DNA of 64,000 nt from Nostocales cyanobacterium LEGE 11386. GTDB taxonomy: Bacteria > Cyanobacteriota > Cyanobacteriia > Cyanobacteriales > Nostocaceae. The notes below the pieces were generated by a model, which searched no databases, was not told where the DNA came from, and saw only the letters and a program-made list of their open reading frames with translations. Positions 17,619-28,503 of this stretch are shown here, in pieces. The stretch is from NCBI GenBank assembly GCA_015207155.1, contig JADEXK010000017.1, positions 28,389 through 92,388 of the forward strand, in the 5' to 3' direction. Numbering within the stretch: the first letter of the stretch is position 1; every line of letters starts with the position of its first letter. A program made the translations under genes and the position numbers.

Positions 17619-20357
17619 TTAATTATCCTGTCGTACACCATCTACAACTGGCCTAACTTCGCCACCAGAGAATGGATCAGTACCACCAGTCCAGTTAAAG
17701 TCACTAATTCTAATGCTGAAGCCACCTAATTCCAGCACCGGGTTGTAACGCAAGGTGATGCCATAGGTGCGGCGGCTATATTCCAAAATATAGTCGGTGC
17801 TAGTTTCTCTACCTGTATCCAAGTTAATTGATGTTTGAAAGCCTAAACGAAATGGCCCATAAATTTGCTGTGAAATTCCCGCACTCAACACTTTGTTATC
17901 AACAGAGCGATCAAACAAAAAAGGTGATAATCCGCTATTTAAGCCCTGAGAATAACTGACATTGAAAGCGGTATAGTCTAGATAGGGGCGAGAAAAATGA
18001 CCAATTTGCCCGACTAAGCCAACTGTACCAGTCAAGGTACTTTGATTATCGCCATTAGTGTAATGACTGGTAGTACCTGTAATGCTGGCAAACGTCTGTA
18101 GGTAAGGAACTACAGGGTTTGGTGTGTATCTTAAACCCTCGGTGGCGGTGGGTGGTAATGGTTTTCCCTGCCACAGTAAAAAGCCCCTACTCAGGCTGGC
18201 ACTACCTTGTAAGCGACCGAGAGAGATGCGATCGTTTGCTCGGTCTGGTTCTAGCAAATCTAAGCGATCAGTATTGGCGTTGATATGTTGTGCGCCTGCT
18301 TGATAGCGGAGGTTGACGCCACTGTCACCTATAGGAATTATGGGAGAGCTAATTAGACCGCCAATACTACTCTGGACGGTTTGAAAGCCAAGGCTATCAT
18401 TATAAAGGCGATCGCGGTAGCTGTATTCTAAATTCAAGATGTGGGGATTGACATCGCCTAATTCCTGGCGCAATCGCAAACTTGCCCGCAAATTCTCGTC
18501 TACTTTGTTTAAGTCAAAACTAGTTAATTCGCCAGCACCTTGGAGTGTGGCGCGTGGACTTAAAACGGCATTGAGCCTTGTAGTCACACCAAATAACGCA
18601 GCTACATCACTGGTACCTTCTTGAAAGGCTTTTTGCACAAATAGTTGCGGCGTGATTCGCAAACGTGTCTGTTCGTTATCAATTGCTGTAAAGCCCCGTT
18701 CTACAAACAAACCCCCACGTCTATCCCCGTCAAAGCCGGGGGAAACGATAAATGGTGAGGCATCCCGTTCAAAACGGTCAATGGTTTGTCGATCTACGGG
18801 AATAGGTAAAGAAACTTTTTGGTCAAATACTAAACGCTGTCCCCGTGTAGTGATGGTTTCTACTAAAGGGGACTCCCGGGTCGAAGTTACTTTAGATGCC
18901 CGTAACTCTAGTTCTGGCGGTGAAAATGGGTCATTGGTGATCCGCACATTCTCTGCTTGCCAGCCTCGCGGATAAAACTCAATCCGTTCAGCTTCAAATC
19001 TTAGCCGCCTGACTTCACCCCCGGCTGTTGGTGCCGGGACATTGCTAGCGCCTGCTGTACCACCTGTGGTAAAGTCAATTCCTCCTGGACTGCTGATCCC
19101 AGTCAGAGGCTGATTGGCTCTGACGCGATCGCTTAGTGGACGCGGGGGTACTCCACCTGCTGTCAACTCATTAGGTGTAAAAGCCAAGTCTGTTTGAGCT
19201 GAGGGTACGTAGATTTCCCCACTGCCGTTTGCCAGTTCTCCACTATCTTGGATGAAATTATAGGTAAAGCGTTGTCCCCGCAATATTTGATCTCCACGTG
19301 TTAATGCCACGTTACCTTCCCCGACGGCGATCAAGTTGTCTAAATTTACTTGCAGGCGATCGGCATCCACCACAGCCCCATCAAATCGCACCACCACATT
19401 ACCTTCAGCAGTGATAATTCGCCTTTGTTCGTCATACTCCTGCCTATCTGAGATGACTTCGACAATTCTTTCCCTTGCTGGCGGTGTCGGTGTTGGCTGT
19501 TGAGCTTGTGGGGTAGGTGATTGAAATTCAATAGTGCTAGGAGTGGATGTTTCGTTTGTGGAGTTGCGAGACTTGAACTCTATAGTATTTTGTACTGGTT
19601 GCGAACTCGGTACATAATCGGGATTATCTCCGGTGAGATTGATGCTTTCGGGAATTTGCTGTGGTTGTGGGGTTACTTGTTGCGCTACGACTTGCCCAGT
19701 GGGGATGGTTTGAGGCTGGTTAACCTGCTGCATGGAATAACCAACTTTTTGGGGTTGACCCAAACTTGCGGCACTTTTAGAGGCAGTAAGCTCATTCTTA
19801 CCCTGAAATAATGGAGTAGACGCGGGCATCGTCAATGGGGCAAGTAGCGTCATTGGAGTTTTTCCCGCATCCAATGACGCTACTTGCCCCAAGTTGGTGG
19901 ATTGCTTTCCCTCGCTCCCCTGAGAAGAATAGGCTTTCTGCCGACTGTTAGTGAGGGGAGAAAATTCTGCTGGGAAGGTTTCTGGTGTACTGGGTGTGGC
20001 TAGAGTTTTGGCAGATACTAAGTTATCCTTAGTGGCATTGATGGGAGTTGACAGATGCAAAGAACCTTCAGTATCTCCCTCATTTAAAATTTGTGGCGTT
20101 TCTCGTTGTGGCTCAGATTCTTCTTGATTGCCTTGGGTAACAGTATGAGTTTCTACAACTGAGTGAAACTGCGGATTACTAACGTATGCAATAGAATTTG
20201 CTGATTGTACTGGTTCGAGAGCAAGAAGTGGTGCAGGTGGCAGAACTGGATGAAGCATATCTGGACAAATCAAGCTAAAAAAATAGCCAATTGATAGCCG
20301 GAAGGATGAATTACACCTTTGGCCTTCCGACTTTTGCTGTCTGCCTACATGCAGCAA
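17619..20357 (-). CDS. LptD/OstA-like outer membrane protein (DUF3769-type); start may be internal (e.g. 20258)
   Basis: ERIVEVISDRQEYDEQRRIITAEGNVVVRFDGAVVDADRLQVNLDNLIAVGEGNVALTRGDQILRGQRFTYNF plus C-terminal beta-barrel-like strands. Confidence 0.82.
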   Translation of the reverse strand: MLHVGRQQKSEGQRCNSSFRLSIGYFFSLICPDMLHPVLPPAPLLALEPVQSANSIAYVSNPQFHSVVETHTVTQGNQEESEPQRETPQILNEGDTEGSLHLSTPINATKDNLVSAKTLATPSTPETFPAEFSPLTNSRQKAYSSQGSEGKQSTNLGQVASLDAGKTPMTLLAPLTMPASTPLFQGKNELTASKSAASLGQPQKVGYSMQQVNQPQTIPTGQVVAQQVTPQPQQIPESINLTGDNPDYVPSSQPVQNTIEFKSRNSTNETSTPSTIEFQSPTPQAQQPTPTPPARERIVEVISDRQEYDEQRRIITAEGNVVVRFDGAVVDADRLQVNLDNLIAVGEGNVALTRGDQILRGQRFTYNFIQDSGELANGSGEIYVPSAQTDLAFTPNELTAGGVPPRPLSDRVRANQPLTGISSPGGIDFTTGGTAGASNVPAPTAGGEVRRLRFEAERIEFYPRGWQAENVRITNDPFSPPELELRASKVTSTRESPLVETITTRGQRLVFDQKVSLPIPVDRQTIDRFERDASPFIVSPGFDGDRRGGLFVERGFTAIDNEQTRLRITPQLFVQKAFQEGTSDVAALFGVTTRLNAVLSPRATLQGAGELTSFDLNKVDENLRASLRLRQELGDVNPHILNLEYSYRDRLYNDSLGFQTVQSSIGGLISSPIIPIGDSGVNLRYQAGAQHINANTDRLDLLEPDRANDRISLGRLQGSASLSRGFLLWQGKPLPPTATEGLRYTPNPVVPYLQTFASITGTTSHYTNGDNQSTLTGTVGLVGQIGHFSRPYLDYTAFNVSYSQGLNSGLSPFLFDRSVDNKVLSAGISQQIYGPFRLGFQTSINLDTGRETSTDYILEYSRRTYGITLRYNPVLELGGFSIRISDFNWTGGTDPFSGGEVRPVVDGVRQDN

Positions 20358-20426
20358 GCTGCCAAGAGAAGGAGGTTCGGTGTTTTCCGTCTTCCGGCAG
20401 TTGTAGATGGATAATTTGTCAAAATC

Positions 20427-20543
20427 CTATTCTGAATCCCGGCGTCCGGGGTTACGAGCTGGATCGTTCGACAAAAATCCGAAGACGAAAATAGCCACGA
20501 AGAAGGCAACAACAACATAAACAGTGATTTTTAAAGCCAGCAT
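20427..20543 (-). CDS. psbI: Photosystem II reaction center protein I
   Basis: Complement reads [38 protein letters not shown], highly characteristic of PsbI; absent from the ORF track because it is 38 aa. Confidence 0.95.
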   Translation of the reverse strand: MLALKITVYVVVAFFVAIFVFGFLSNDPARNPGRRDSE

Positions 20544-20855
20544 AGAAATATCTCCAAAGGGTGTGAGAAAAAAGCTTCTCTCTCAGTATCTGCCATGCAG
20601 AAAAGATAGCTACTTTATATTACCGAAATCTCGACCCTTTTTGAGATGACTCTGGCAAGAGTAGATAACCACCTCGTTGAATCCTCATTGAGATTGCAGC
20701 GACGTTGACTATATATCTAGTGCTGAGGTTTGCTTAACTGGTCAATGCCCCTAAGTTATTGTTGACTGGTTACTCTTGTGACGTTTACTCACGGCGGAAG
20801 TTTCCCATCTCTATAGTCTGCCATCTCTGTTCGCCAAGTCGCCACTAAAACTTCC

Positions 20856-21554
20856 CTACTCTGCTGATGATGCTACTAAATCCTTGCTAATTCGGCTTTT
20901 GATGACTCGTGCAGGCGCACCTACAGCCACAGAAAACGGGGGAATATCTCTGTTGACAACCGTTCCTGCGCCAATGACGCTGCCTTTACCGATAGTAACA
21001 CCATCCAATACAGTCACCCCATGCCCTAACCAACAGTCATCTTCAATGACAATTCCCTTACGAGTTACCCCTTGCAATCTCATGGGTTTTGTCGGGTCAG
21101 CAAATTTGTGGGCATTGGCATATATTCCTGTATGGGCTGCTATCATACAGTGCTTACCAATTTTGATATCTCCAGGCCCAGCAATACAGACATTAGGAGC
21201 GATGAATGTGGCATCATCAATGTATAGGCAAGTGTCTTCTAAACAACCGATATCAACGTAACGCTCAATTGCCACTCCATTTCCCAGATAAATTTTATTA
21301 TTTTGATGTCCTTGGGCATCTATACGTACACCTTTGAAAATGTACACTCCACTGCCTATTTCAATGGCGGAAGTACCCAGGAATTCCACACCGTTTTGGA
21401 TATAAACTGAGCTACCCATCCGAGCAAAAAGCCTACGATATACCAGATTACGTAGTTTAGGACCAAGAGCAATTGTGGGAATATCCCCTAACAAAGTGGT
21501 GAGCAATAATTCTTGGAATCGCTGCCATTTTGAGGAGTATCGCTGGTTATTCAT
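20856..21554 (-). CDS. Hexapeptide-repeat acyltransferase (LbH fold)
   Basis: Repeats such as IEIGSGVYIFKGVRI, VCIAGPGDIKIGKHCMIAAHTGIYA, IEDDCWLGHGVTVLDGVTIGKGSVIGAGTVVNRDIPP. Confidence 0.88.
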   Translation of the reverse strand: MNNQRYSSKWQRFQELLLTTLLGDIPTIALGPKLRNLVYRRLFARMGSSVYIQNGVEFLGTSAIEIGSGVYIFKGVRIDAQGHQNNKIYLGNGVAIERYVDIGCLEDTCLYIDDATFIAPNVCIAGPGDIKIGKHCMIAAHTGIYANAHKFADPTKPMRLQGVTRKGIVIEDDCWLGHGVTVLDGVTIGKGSVIGAGTVVNRDIPPFSVAVGAPARVIKSRISKDLVASSAE

Positions 21555-22089
21555 GATTAAATAGCTCTCAGATAAAGTATTGTCAGCATTGAAGATATGT
21601 TGGGAATGTATCCTGACTTCTGGTAGTGCTAATTATCCTGATATTTTAAAATTGATAAATGTGGTTTTTACGGATACAAAACTTTCCGCGATTGTTGAGA
21701 TAGTCTCTTGAGCGACTAGAAAACTCAGATCGAGGTTTGAATAAGTTAGCAATTATCTAACTTGAGGCGATCGCATGACATTGATATGCAAACGTGACTC
21801 GATTTCCTGCACATCAATTGCGGTGGCTGATAAAAAACCTTGTACTAATTTTTCTGGCTCAGACTCAGCAAAAATGATGCTATTTGCCAGACTGAAAACG
21901 CTTGGCACTGACGCCAGTCGCTTGGTCAAGATAACCTGGACGCAGCAATGAACTCACTGCCTTTACAGACTGATCAAAACCCGTGTAAAGCCTTTGTGAA
22001 AATGACTTTGCTTACCGCCTTTGGCGTTCCTCTAAAGCCCTTAGAGGTGATTGAATTCTTAGTTTTGTTGTTATACAAGCAAATCAAAC

Positions 22090-22218
22090 TTAAGGTGGAG
22101 TATCACCAACTTCAGCCATCACATTAAAGTTCACCATCGGTGCAAATAAGTAAGCGCTTCCACGACTGCGATGACGACTTTCTTGCAACGAATTTCTAGA
22201 GTATGCTGCGCTAATCAT
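22090..22218 (-). CDS. Possible 42-aa small ORF
   Basis: Complement reads MISAAYSRNSLQESRHRSRGSAYLFAPMVNFNVMAEVGDTPP*; no recognised family. Confidence 0.2.
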   Translation of the reverse strand: MISAAYSRNSLQESRHRSRGSAYLFAPMVNFNVMAEVGDTPP

Positions 22219-23220
22219 GTTGCAAACCGATGAGTTACAGGCGAACCAAATCACAATTTCAATTACATGAATGATTTTTCGTGACAGTTGTTTCTAACAT
22301 TAACACAATTTATTTTTATTGGAACAATTTTAATCAGCAAGCTTTAGGCAATTTTGCTTGTCATGAAAAATTAAAAATTAAAACGACTTTATTAATTGCG
22401 TATTAATCACAATTAAATATTTTTGTACCTATAAAAAAAAATACCTAATATTAAATTTAATATGAGCTAATCTCTGGTAAGTACTATAGCTATATCCTCG
22501 GCGATCGCTTTACTTAAAAAAGTTGCTACCTGATATCCAATTATGAGAATTGTATACTAGAGTTAGCTATTTTACTTGCAGCTATAACTGCTCATATTTT
22601 TATTGACTATGCAATCAAACAGTGGTAGCACATACTAATAACTACAATTATCAAAATTGTAGGCACTGAATTAATTTAACTAATTGGGTAAATATCTGGC
22701 TAGTGATGTCAATAAGCAAAACTGATATTTTATTTCATGCTCTAGACATATATTTCCGGAGTGTATGCCTATTAATATGAAGCATCAGGCGTAAATCTTA
22801 GATCTGCCCAATTTCCCACCAATAAATGAACTTATTGGCTAATAGCTGAAGTCTACTCAATGGAATGAAAATTTGCCATTAAAGGAGTTTTATTATGCAG
22901 CCCTAGGTTTCTCATCTATGACGGTTATTGACCATGATACAAGATTTAAGCAAGGGAGTTATTTGTCACAGGGATTGGTTATACTCAAAATGAAATTTGC
23001 GATACTTTTCCTCAGCTGTATCCTAAAATAGCTAAAAATATAAAAGTTTTTTAGGGGATTTTACCTAATAATCCAAAATTTGTAAATCACCCGATCAGGT
23101 AATCCAAATGGGTGATGTGTACTCGACACTATCCATTATAAATTTTGGAGAAACTCTAGACATACCTTGCATCGGGGACTCTACACGACGAAACCAAACT
23201 CATTCACTTGGTTCAAAATT

Positions 23221-23538
23221 ATGGTTTTAATTAAAGAAATTGTCCAACAGGCCTTAAATACTGGCTATTTGAGTGTTGCAGCCCAAAACCAGATGCAAGT
23301 GTTACTTCAAGCTAGTTACGATTCAGATGATTTAGATGCCTTTATTATCTTGCAGCGAGCTGTCGTAGCTGGTGATGTTAAACAAGAGTCACGTACTCAA
23401 AAATTCTCATCCCACAGTAATGATACTACATCCAATATCAAACTTGCTTATCAAATAGCAGCAGAGATTGCTTTCGCCGCAGCTGTGGCGCTAACGATGC
23501 CTAAAAATCAGCAAGATCAACCTTATTTAGGCACGTAA
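23221..23538 (+). CDS. Conserved cyanobacterial protein of unknown function
   Basis: MVLIKEIVQQALNTGYLSVAAQNQMQVLLQASYDSDDLDAFIILQRAVVAG; pattern I associate with small proteins of filamentous cyanobacteria. Confidence 0.6.
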   Translation: MVLIKEIVQQALNTGYLSVAAQNQMQVLLQASYDSDDLDAFIILQRAVVAGDVKQESRTQKFSSHSNDTTSNIKLAYQIAAEIAFAAAVALTMPKNQQDQPYLGT

Positions 23539-24190
23539 AAATATATTATCAATTTGATTTGCTAAGGAAAATAGGGACATTCGGCTTGTGCTTTTAGAGA
23601 TAAACGATAATACAGAAGTATATCTCCAAGTACCCCTGAATATAGATACAATCAATACTTATTTCTTGAATTATTTTGCCTCGAGCGATCGCCTATTCTT
23701 AAATTGCTTGTTGCCTCACTTTGTTTATGTTCAGAAAAGTGAAGCTAATTACTGTTATAATTTACATGATTAGGTAAGTTGTGTAGCGTAAATCACAAAA
23801 AGCTTAAGAAAAAATTAAAAAATTGCCCAAAATACTTAAAATATCAAGCTTTTTTCTGAAGCAGTAGCTCTTCCCGGGTAGGGAAGTTATGCGGTAGCTG
23901 AGTTTTCACGGTAATTGCTAGCTGAAATTGCCAGTGAAATCAAAATTGTTGAGATTTAGTTAAATAATACATGATAGATAATGATTAAATTTTCATATAC
24001 TCAGTACATACCTGAGGGGAACGCATAGACTTAGAAATGCCCTTGGTGTAAACTTTACCAGCGATGGAAAGAATCACTCTCAATGCTTAACAAAGTCATC
24101 GCAATTTTACAAACACAGTAGAAAGAATTGGCAACATTGGGTAAAGACAGTAAACAATAGCCGTATCTAAACTTGGAGTTTTGCCAATCT

Positions 24191-26755
24191 ATGCAGCCAA
24201 TTCGCACCTTCAACGTCTCTCCTTCACTACCGCAGCGACTCGAACCTCTGCGGCGACTAGCATATAACTTGCACTGGGATTGGAACGTTGAGACTAAAGA
24301 TTTATTCCGTCGCTTAGACCCCGATTTGTGGGATTCTAGCCGTCATAACCCTGTATTGATGCTGGGTACCATCAGTCAAGGGCGGCTTTTGGAAGTTGTC
24401 GAAGATGAAGGCTTCCTAGCACAACTAGATCGGGCTGATCGTCAGTTAGAAGATTATCTGCAAGAGCGTACTTGGTATCAGAAACAACGCAGCCAAAAGC
24501 CCAAAGAATGCTATGCCTATTTTTCGGCTGAATTTGGATTGGTAGATTGTTTACCAATTTATTCTGGTGGCTTGGGTGTTTTGGCGGGGGATCATCTCAA
24601 ATCTGCTAGCGATTTAGGGTTACCGCTTGTGGGTGTGGGCTTACTATATCAGCAAGGGTACTTTGCCCAATACCTGAATGCAGATGGCTGGCAGCAGGAA
24701 CGCTACCCCATCAATGATTTTTATAATATGCCTCTGCACCTGGAACGCAATCCTGATGGTTCAGAACTGCGGATTGCTGTAGATTATCCAGGACGCAAAG
24801 TGTATGCCAGAGTTTGGCGTGTACAAGTGGGAATGGTACCGCTATATATGCTGGACACCAACATCGAACCCAACAATCCTTACGACCACGACATCACAGA
24901 CCAATTGTATGGTGGTGATATCGATATGCGGATTCACCAGGAAATTATGTTGGGGATCGGTGGTGTCCAGATGTTGAAAGCATTGGGATATAACGTCACT
25001 GCCTATCATATGAATGAAGGTCATGCGGGATTCTCTGCTTTAGAGCGGATCCGCATCCTCATTCAGGAAGAAGGGTTGAGTTATGCCCAAGCTAAACAAG
25101 TGGTAGCTTCCAGTAATATCTTTACCACTCACACGCCAGTACCAGCAGGAATTGACTTGTTTGCTCCCGACAAAATTTTGTATTATCTGGGTTACTATGC
25201 CGAAATTTTTGGCTTGCCCAAAGAACAATTTTTAGGGCTGGGACGAGAAAATACTGGTGATTTATCAGCGCCCTTTAGTATGGCGGTATTGGCCTTGAAG
25301 ATGGCAACATTTTCTAATGGTGTAGCTCAGTTGCATGGTGTCGTATCGCGGCAGATGTTCCAGGGTTTATGGAAAAAGGTACCAGTAGAGGAAGTACCAA
25401 TTGCCGCTATTACCAACGGTGTCCATGCCCGTAGTTGTGTCGCTAAGTCAACACAGGAGTTATACGATCGCTACTTGGGGCCCAATTGGTCATCAGCACC
25501 ACCAGATAGCCCATTGTGGGAGCGGATGGATGCGATCCCCGATGAAGAGTTGTGGCGGAATCATGAACGCTGCCGCTTAGATATGATTTTGTATGTGCGA
25601 GAGCATTTAGTCAAACATTTACGCGATCGCGGTGCTTCCGCCTTGGAAATTGATCAAGCTCAAGAAGTGCTAGATCCCCACGTTTTAACCATTGGCTTTG
25701 CTCGGCGTTTTGCCACTTACAAACGCGCCACTCTCTGGATGCGTGATTTGGAACGCATTAAGCGGATTTTATTGAGTAATAAAAACCGAAAAGTGCAATT
25801 TGTGATTGCTGGTAAGGCTCACCCTAAAGATATTCCAGGGAAAGAACTCATCCGCGACATCAATCACTTTATCCGCGAACATCACTTGGAAAAACAAGTA
25901 GTGTTTGTTCCCAACTATGACATCCACATTGCTCGGTTGATGGTAGCTGGTTGTGATATTTGGTTAAATACACCACGTCGTCCACGGGAAGCTTCTGGTA
26001 CCAGTGGCATGAAAGCAGCCATGAATGGACTACCAAATTTAAGCGTTCTCGATGGCTGGTGGGATGAAGCTGATTATGTCCGCACTGGTTGGGCAATTGG
26101 ACACGGTGAAAATTACGACGATCCTAATTATCAAGACGAGGTAGAAGCTAACGCTCTCTACGAGTTGCTAGAGAAGGAAGTTGTACCTCTGTTTTATGAT
26201 CATCAGGATGTTGATGGTTTACCTAGGTCGTGGGTGGCCAAAATGAAAGATGCAATTCGCTTGAATTGTCCTTTCTTTAATACAGCCCGGATGGTAAGGG
26301 ATTATGCACAACGAGCTTATTTCCCCGCTAGCGATCGCTATCATATCCTGACTGCTGATAACTATGCCCCAGCTAAAGAATTAGCTATTTGGAAAGCAAA
26401 ACTGAGCGAACACTGGTTCAACATTAAAATCAAAGATATTGATGTATCGACAGATGCCGATATTGAAGTTAACCAAACCGTCGCCGTCAAAGCCAAGGTT
26501 GACTTAGCAACTTTGACAAATGATGATGTCCGCGTTGAGCTCTACCAAGGTGCAATTGATGCCAATGGTGAAATTGTCAATGCTGTGCCAGTAGTCATGG
26601 ATTACCAAGGACAGGATGCACAAGGATTGAGTGTTTACACGGCTAACATCACCTATACTACCTCTGGTTTACAAGGTTTGTCTTTACGTGTGCTACCACA
26701 ACATCAACACTTGTCTAGTCCCTATGAGCCTAGGTTAATTGCTTGGGCAGAATGA
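24191..26755 (+). CDS. glgP: Alpha-glucan (glycogen) phosphorylase
   Basis: FSAEFGLVDCLPIYSGGLGVLAGDHLKSASDLGLPLVGVGLLYQQGYF; EASGTSGMKAAMNG PLP-region motif. Confidence 0.95.
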   Translation: MQPIRTFNVSPSLPQRLEPLRRLAYNLHWDWNVETKDLFRRLDPDLWDSSRHNPVLMLGTISQGRLLEVVEDEGFLAQLDRADRQLEDYLQERTWYQKQRSQKPKECYAYFSAEFGLVDCLPIYSGGLGVLAGDHLKSASDLGLPLVGVGLLYQQGYFAQYLNADGWQQERYPINDFYNMPLHLERNPDGSELRIAVDYPGRKVYARVWRVQVGMVPLYMLDTNIEPNNPYDHDITDQLYGGDIDMRIHQEIMLGIGGVQMLKALGYNVTAYHMNEGHAGFSALERIRILIQEEGLSYAQAKQVVASSNIFTTHTPVPAGIDLFAPDKILYYLGYYAEIFGLPKEQFLGLGRENTGDLSAPFSMAVLALKMATFSNGVAQLHGVVSRQMFQGLWKKVPVEEVPIAAITNGVHARSCVAKSTQELYDRYLGPNWSSAPPDSPLWERMDAIPDEELWRNHERCRLDMILYVREHLVKHLRDRGASALEIDQAQEVLDPHVLTIGFARRFATYKRATLWMRDLERIKRILLSNKNRKVQFVIAGKAHPKDIPGKELIRDINHFIREHHLEKQVVFVPNYDIHIARLMVAGCDIWLNTPRRPREASGTSGMKAAMNGLPNLSVLDGWWDEADYVRTGWAIGHGENYDDPNYQDEVEANALYELLEKEVVPLFYDHQDVDGLPRSWVAKMKDAIRLNCPFFNTARMVRDYAQRAYFPASDRYHILTADNYAPAKELAIWKAKLSEHWFNIKIKDIDVSTDADIEVNQTVAVKAKVDLATLTNDDVRVELYQGAIDANGEIVNAVPVVMDYQGQDAQGLSVYTANITYTTSGLQGLSLRVLPQHQHLSSPYEPRLIAWAE

Positions 26756-26806
26756 GATAAGCGTAGTTGTTCGTGAAGCGTCCCGAAGGGTACGGGAGTA
26801 GGGAAT

Positions 26807-27559
26807 CTAGATATTCCCACCACTCCCTATTTTCTGAGGAATGACGATGTAACCCGTGGTGCGATCGCCTAGTACTAGGTTACGTTGTTCACCCCAGTAC
26901 CACCAATGGGCGGCGACATAAGCGCAAATGAGGCTGTCTAGTTTGTCTTCGGCTGTTTTGAGTGCTGCGCCTGTGGTGGGGATTTCGGAATTAAAGGAAC
27001 CACAGAGGCGCAAAGAACACAGAGGGGGAGTCAAAGATGGCAGAATATCAACTATGAAATTGTAGAGTTTAATTAATTCTAAGCGACGCTCACTGAGGCG
27101 TCCTTTTTTATATTTGAGAATGCGTTCTAAGTTGAATAAATTTACTATTGCAGGATGGGGAAAAACTTCTATTTGATATCTGCCTGGTTTTTGGGGATCA
27201 ATGATGGGTGCATGGGCAAATCCACGAGATTCTAATTCTAAGCCAAAGTTGATGGTGCGTTCTGCGAAGGGGAGATTTTGATTAGCTGGGTAACATCCGG
27301 CGTGATATTTACCAAAGTATTTGTGAGTGAGTTTGTCGGGGAGACGACTTCCTGTAGCGTTGGGGATCAAGGTGGGTGCATCTACGGCAATAAGGGCAGG
27401 TTCTTCTGGTTGTACACTTTGATCAATCCAGGTGAGGATGTCTGCAATAAATTCTAGGCGATTTAAATCTAGTATTTGCAGTTGTCCTGCGATTAATTCT
27501 AAGCAGCATAAGCCGCTTGGTTGCGATTTCCAGCCTAAATCAATGCCGATAAATTTCAT
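26807..27559 (-). CDS. DUF429 domain protein
   Basis: MKFIGIDLGWKSQPSGLCCLE...ALIAVDAPTLIPN...YQIEVFPHPAIVNLF...AEDKLDSLICAYVA. Confidence 0.82.
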   Translation of the reverse strand: MKFIGIDLGWKSQPSGLCCLELIAGQLQILDLNRLEFIADILTWIDQSVQPEEPALIAVDAPTLIPNATGSRLPDKLTHKYFGKYHAGCYPANQNLPFAERTINFGLELESRGFAHAPIIDPQKPGRYQIEVFPHPAIVNLFNLERILKYKKGRLSERRLELIKLYNFIVDILPSLTPPLCSLRLCGSFNSEIPTTGAALKTAEDKLDSLICAYVAAHWWYWGEQRNLVLGDRTTGYIVIPQKIGSGGNI

Positions 27560-27789
27560 TACTGTTTATTTATGTGCGTTCTTATTATCACATTTCTTTT
27601 TCAAGAAATTGCCAAATTTCACAACAGTTGGTGACGTTTCTAGTTAAGTAAGTCGGCGAGAAAAAATCAAACTATGTGTTTGTAGAGGTAGGTAATAGAA
27701 AAATTTTAAATTTTAGATTAAGAAGGGATAGCTGTGTACTGAGTTTTTTTAAATTAATTGGTAGTTAGGGGCAGGGATAAGAATTTTGC

Positions 27790-28107
27790 TCAACGGCGAT
27801 CGCGTTTTAGTTGCCAGAGTGCTTTTTCTACGCACCAATCAACGCTGCGATCGGGATTGCGGTTTTGTTCATATTTCACCAATCTCTCTGCTGCGGCGGC
27901 ATCACCGTGAACTAGAGTCAAAAGTTTATGCCAATTGCCTGTCTTGGGGATGTTGTCTTGATACTTGTGCCTTTGCCTGGGTTTGTGTTGGTGTATTGAT
28001 TTCTTTCTGGTGGTGTGGTAGCGTCCTTGAATTTTATTACCTTGTAAGACCAGAAAAGCCAGCCATAACATGAGCAATACCCAGAAAATGAGAATTACAG
28101 GATGCAT
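27790..28107 (-). CDS. Conserved hypothetical membrane-anchored protein
   Basis: 105 aa; N-terminal TM then GDAAAAERLVKYEQNRNPDRSVDWCVEKALWQLKRDRR. Confidence 0.6.
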   Translation of the reverse strand: MHPVILIFWVLLMLWLAFLVLQGNKIQGRYHTTRKKSIHQHKPRQRHKYQDNIPKTGNWHKLLTLVHGDAAAAERLVKYEQNRNPDRSVDWCVEKALWQLKRDRR

Positions 28108-28503
28108 CGAAATTTAGATGTAGATGTTTAATTCCACCATGCGGCGAATTTCTCATCCAGACATCGGGAAAACCTCTCATTTGCAACTTCACAGCCGCTT
28201 CATGAAAAAGATGAGGGTTGCTGTGAAGAGTGCTGAGTTAAAAGTGCTGAGTTAAAAAACCGCCCACACTTCGGCAAGGCTCAGTGACCACAATTCGCGG
28301 GGTATCAACCTTCTGACAGTAATAAGATTCCGCCCACAAGGGACGGGGCTTGTACCGAGTGCGAAAGTCCTTCCTTCTTCTTCTTTTGACTCAGCACTCA
28401 GCACTCAGCACTGAGTAAGGTAAAAGCTACCCAGTTATGATTTAAAGAGTTAGCAAAAGCGCTAATGTCTAATGACTACTGACTGATGACTAAAGTGAAA
28501 TTT

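Noticed and set aside
20291-20494. Plus-strand 67-aa ORF
   Set aside because: Overlaps psbI and the lptD-like 5' region on the opposite strand; no protein-like features.
23588-23773. 61-aa ORF downstream of the 23221 gene
   Set aside because: AT-rich, no recognised family, no clear start context; insufficient support.
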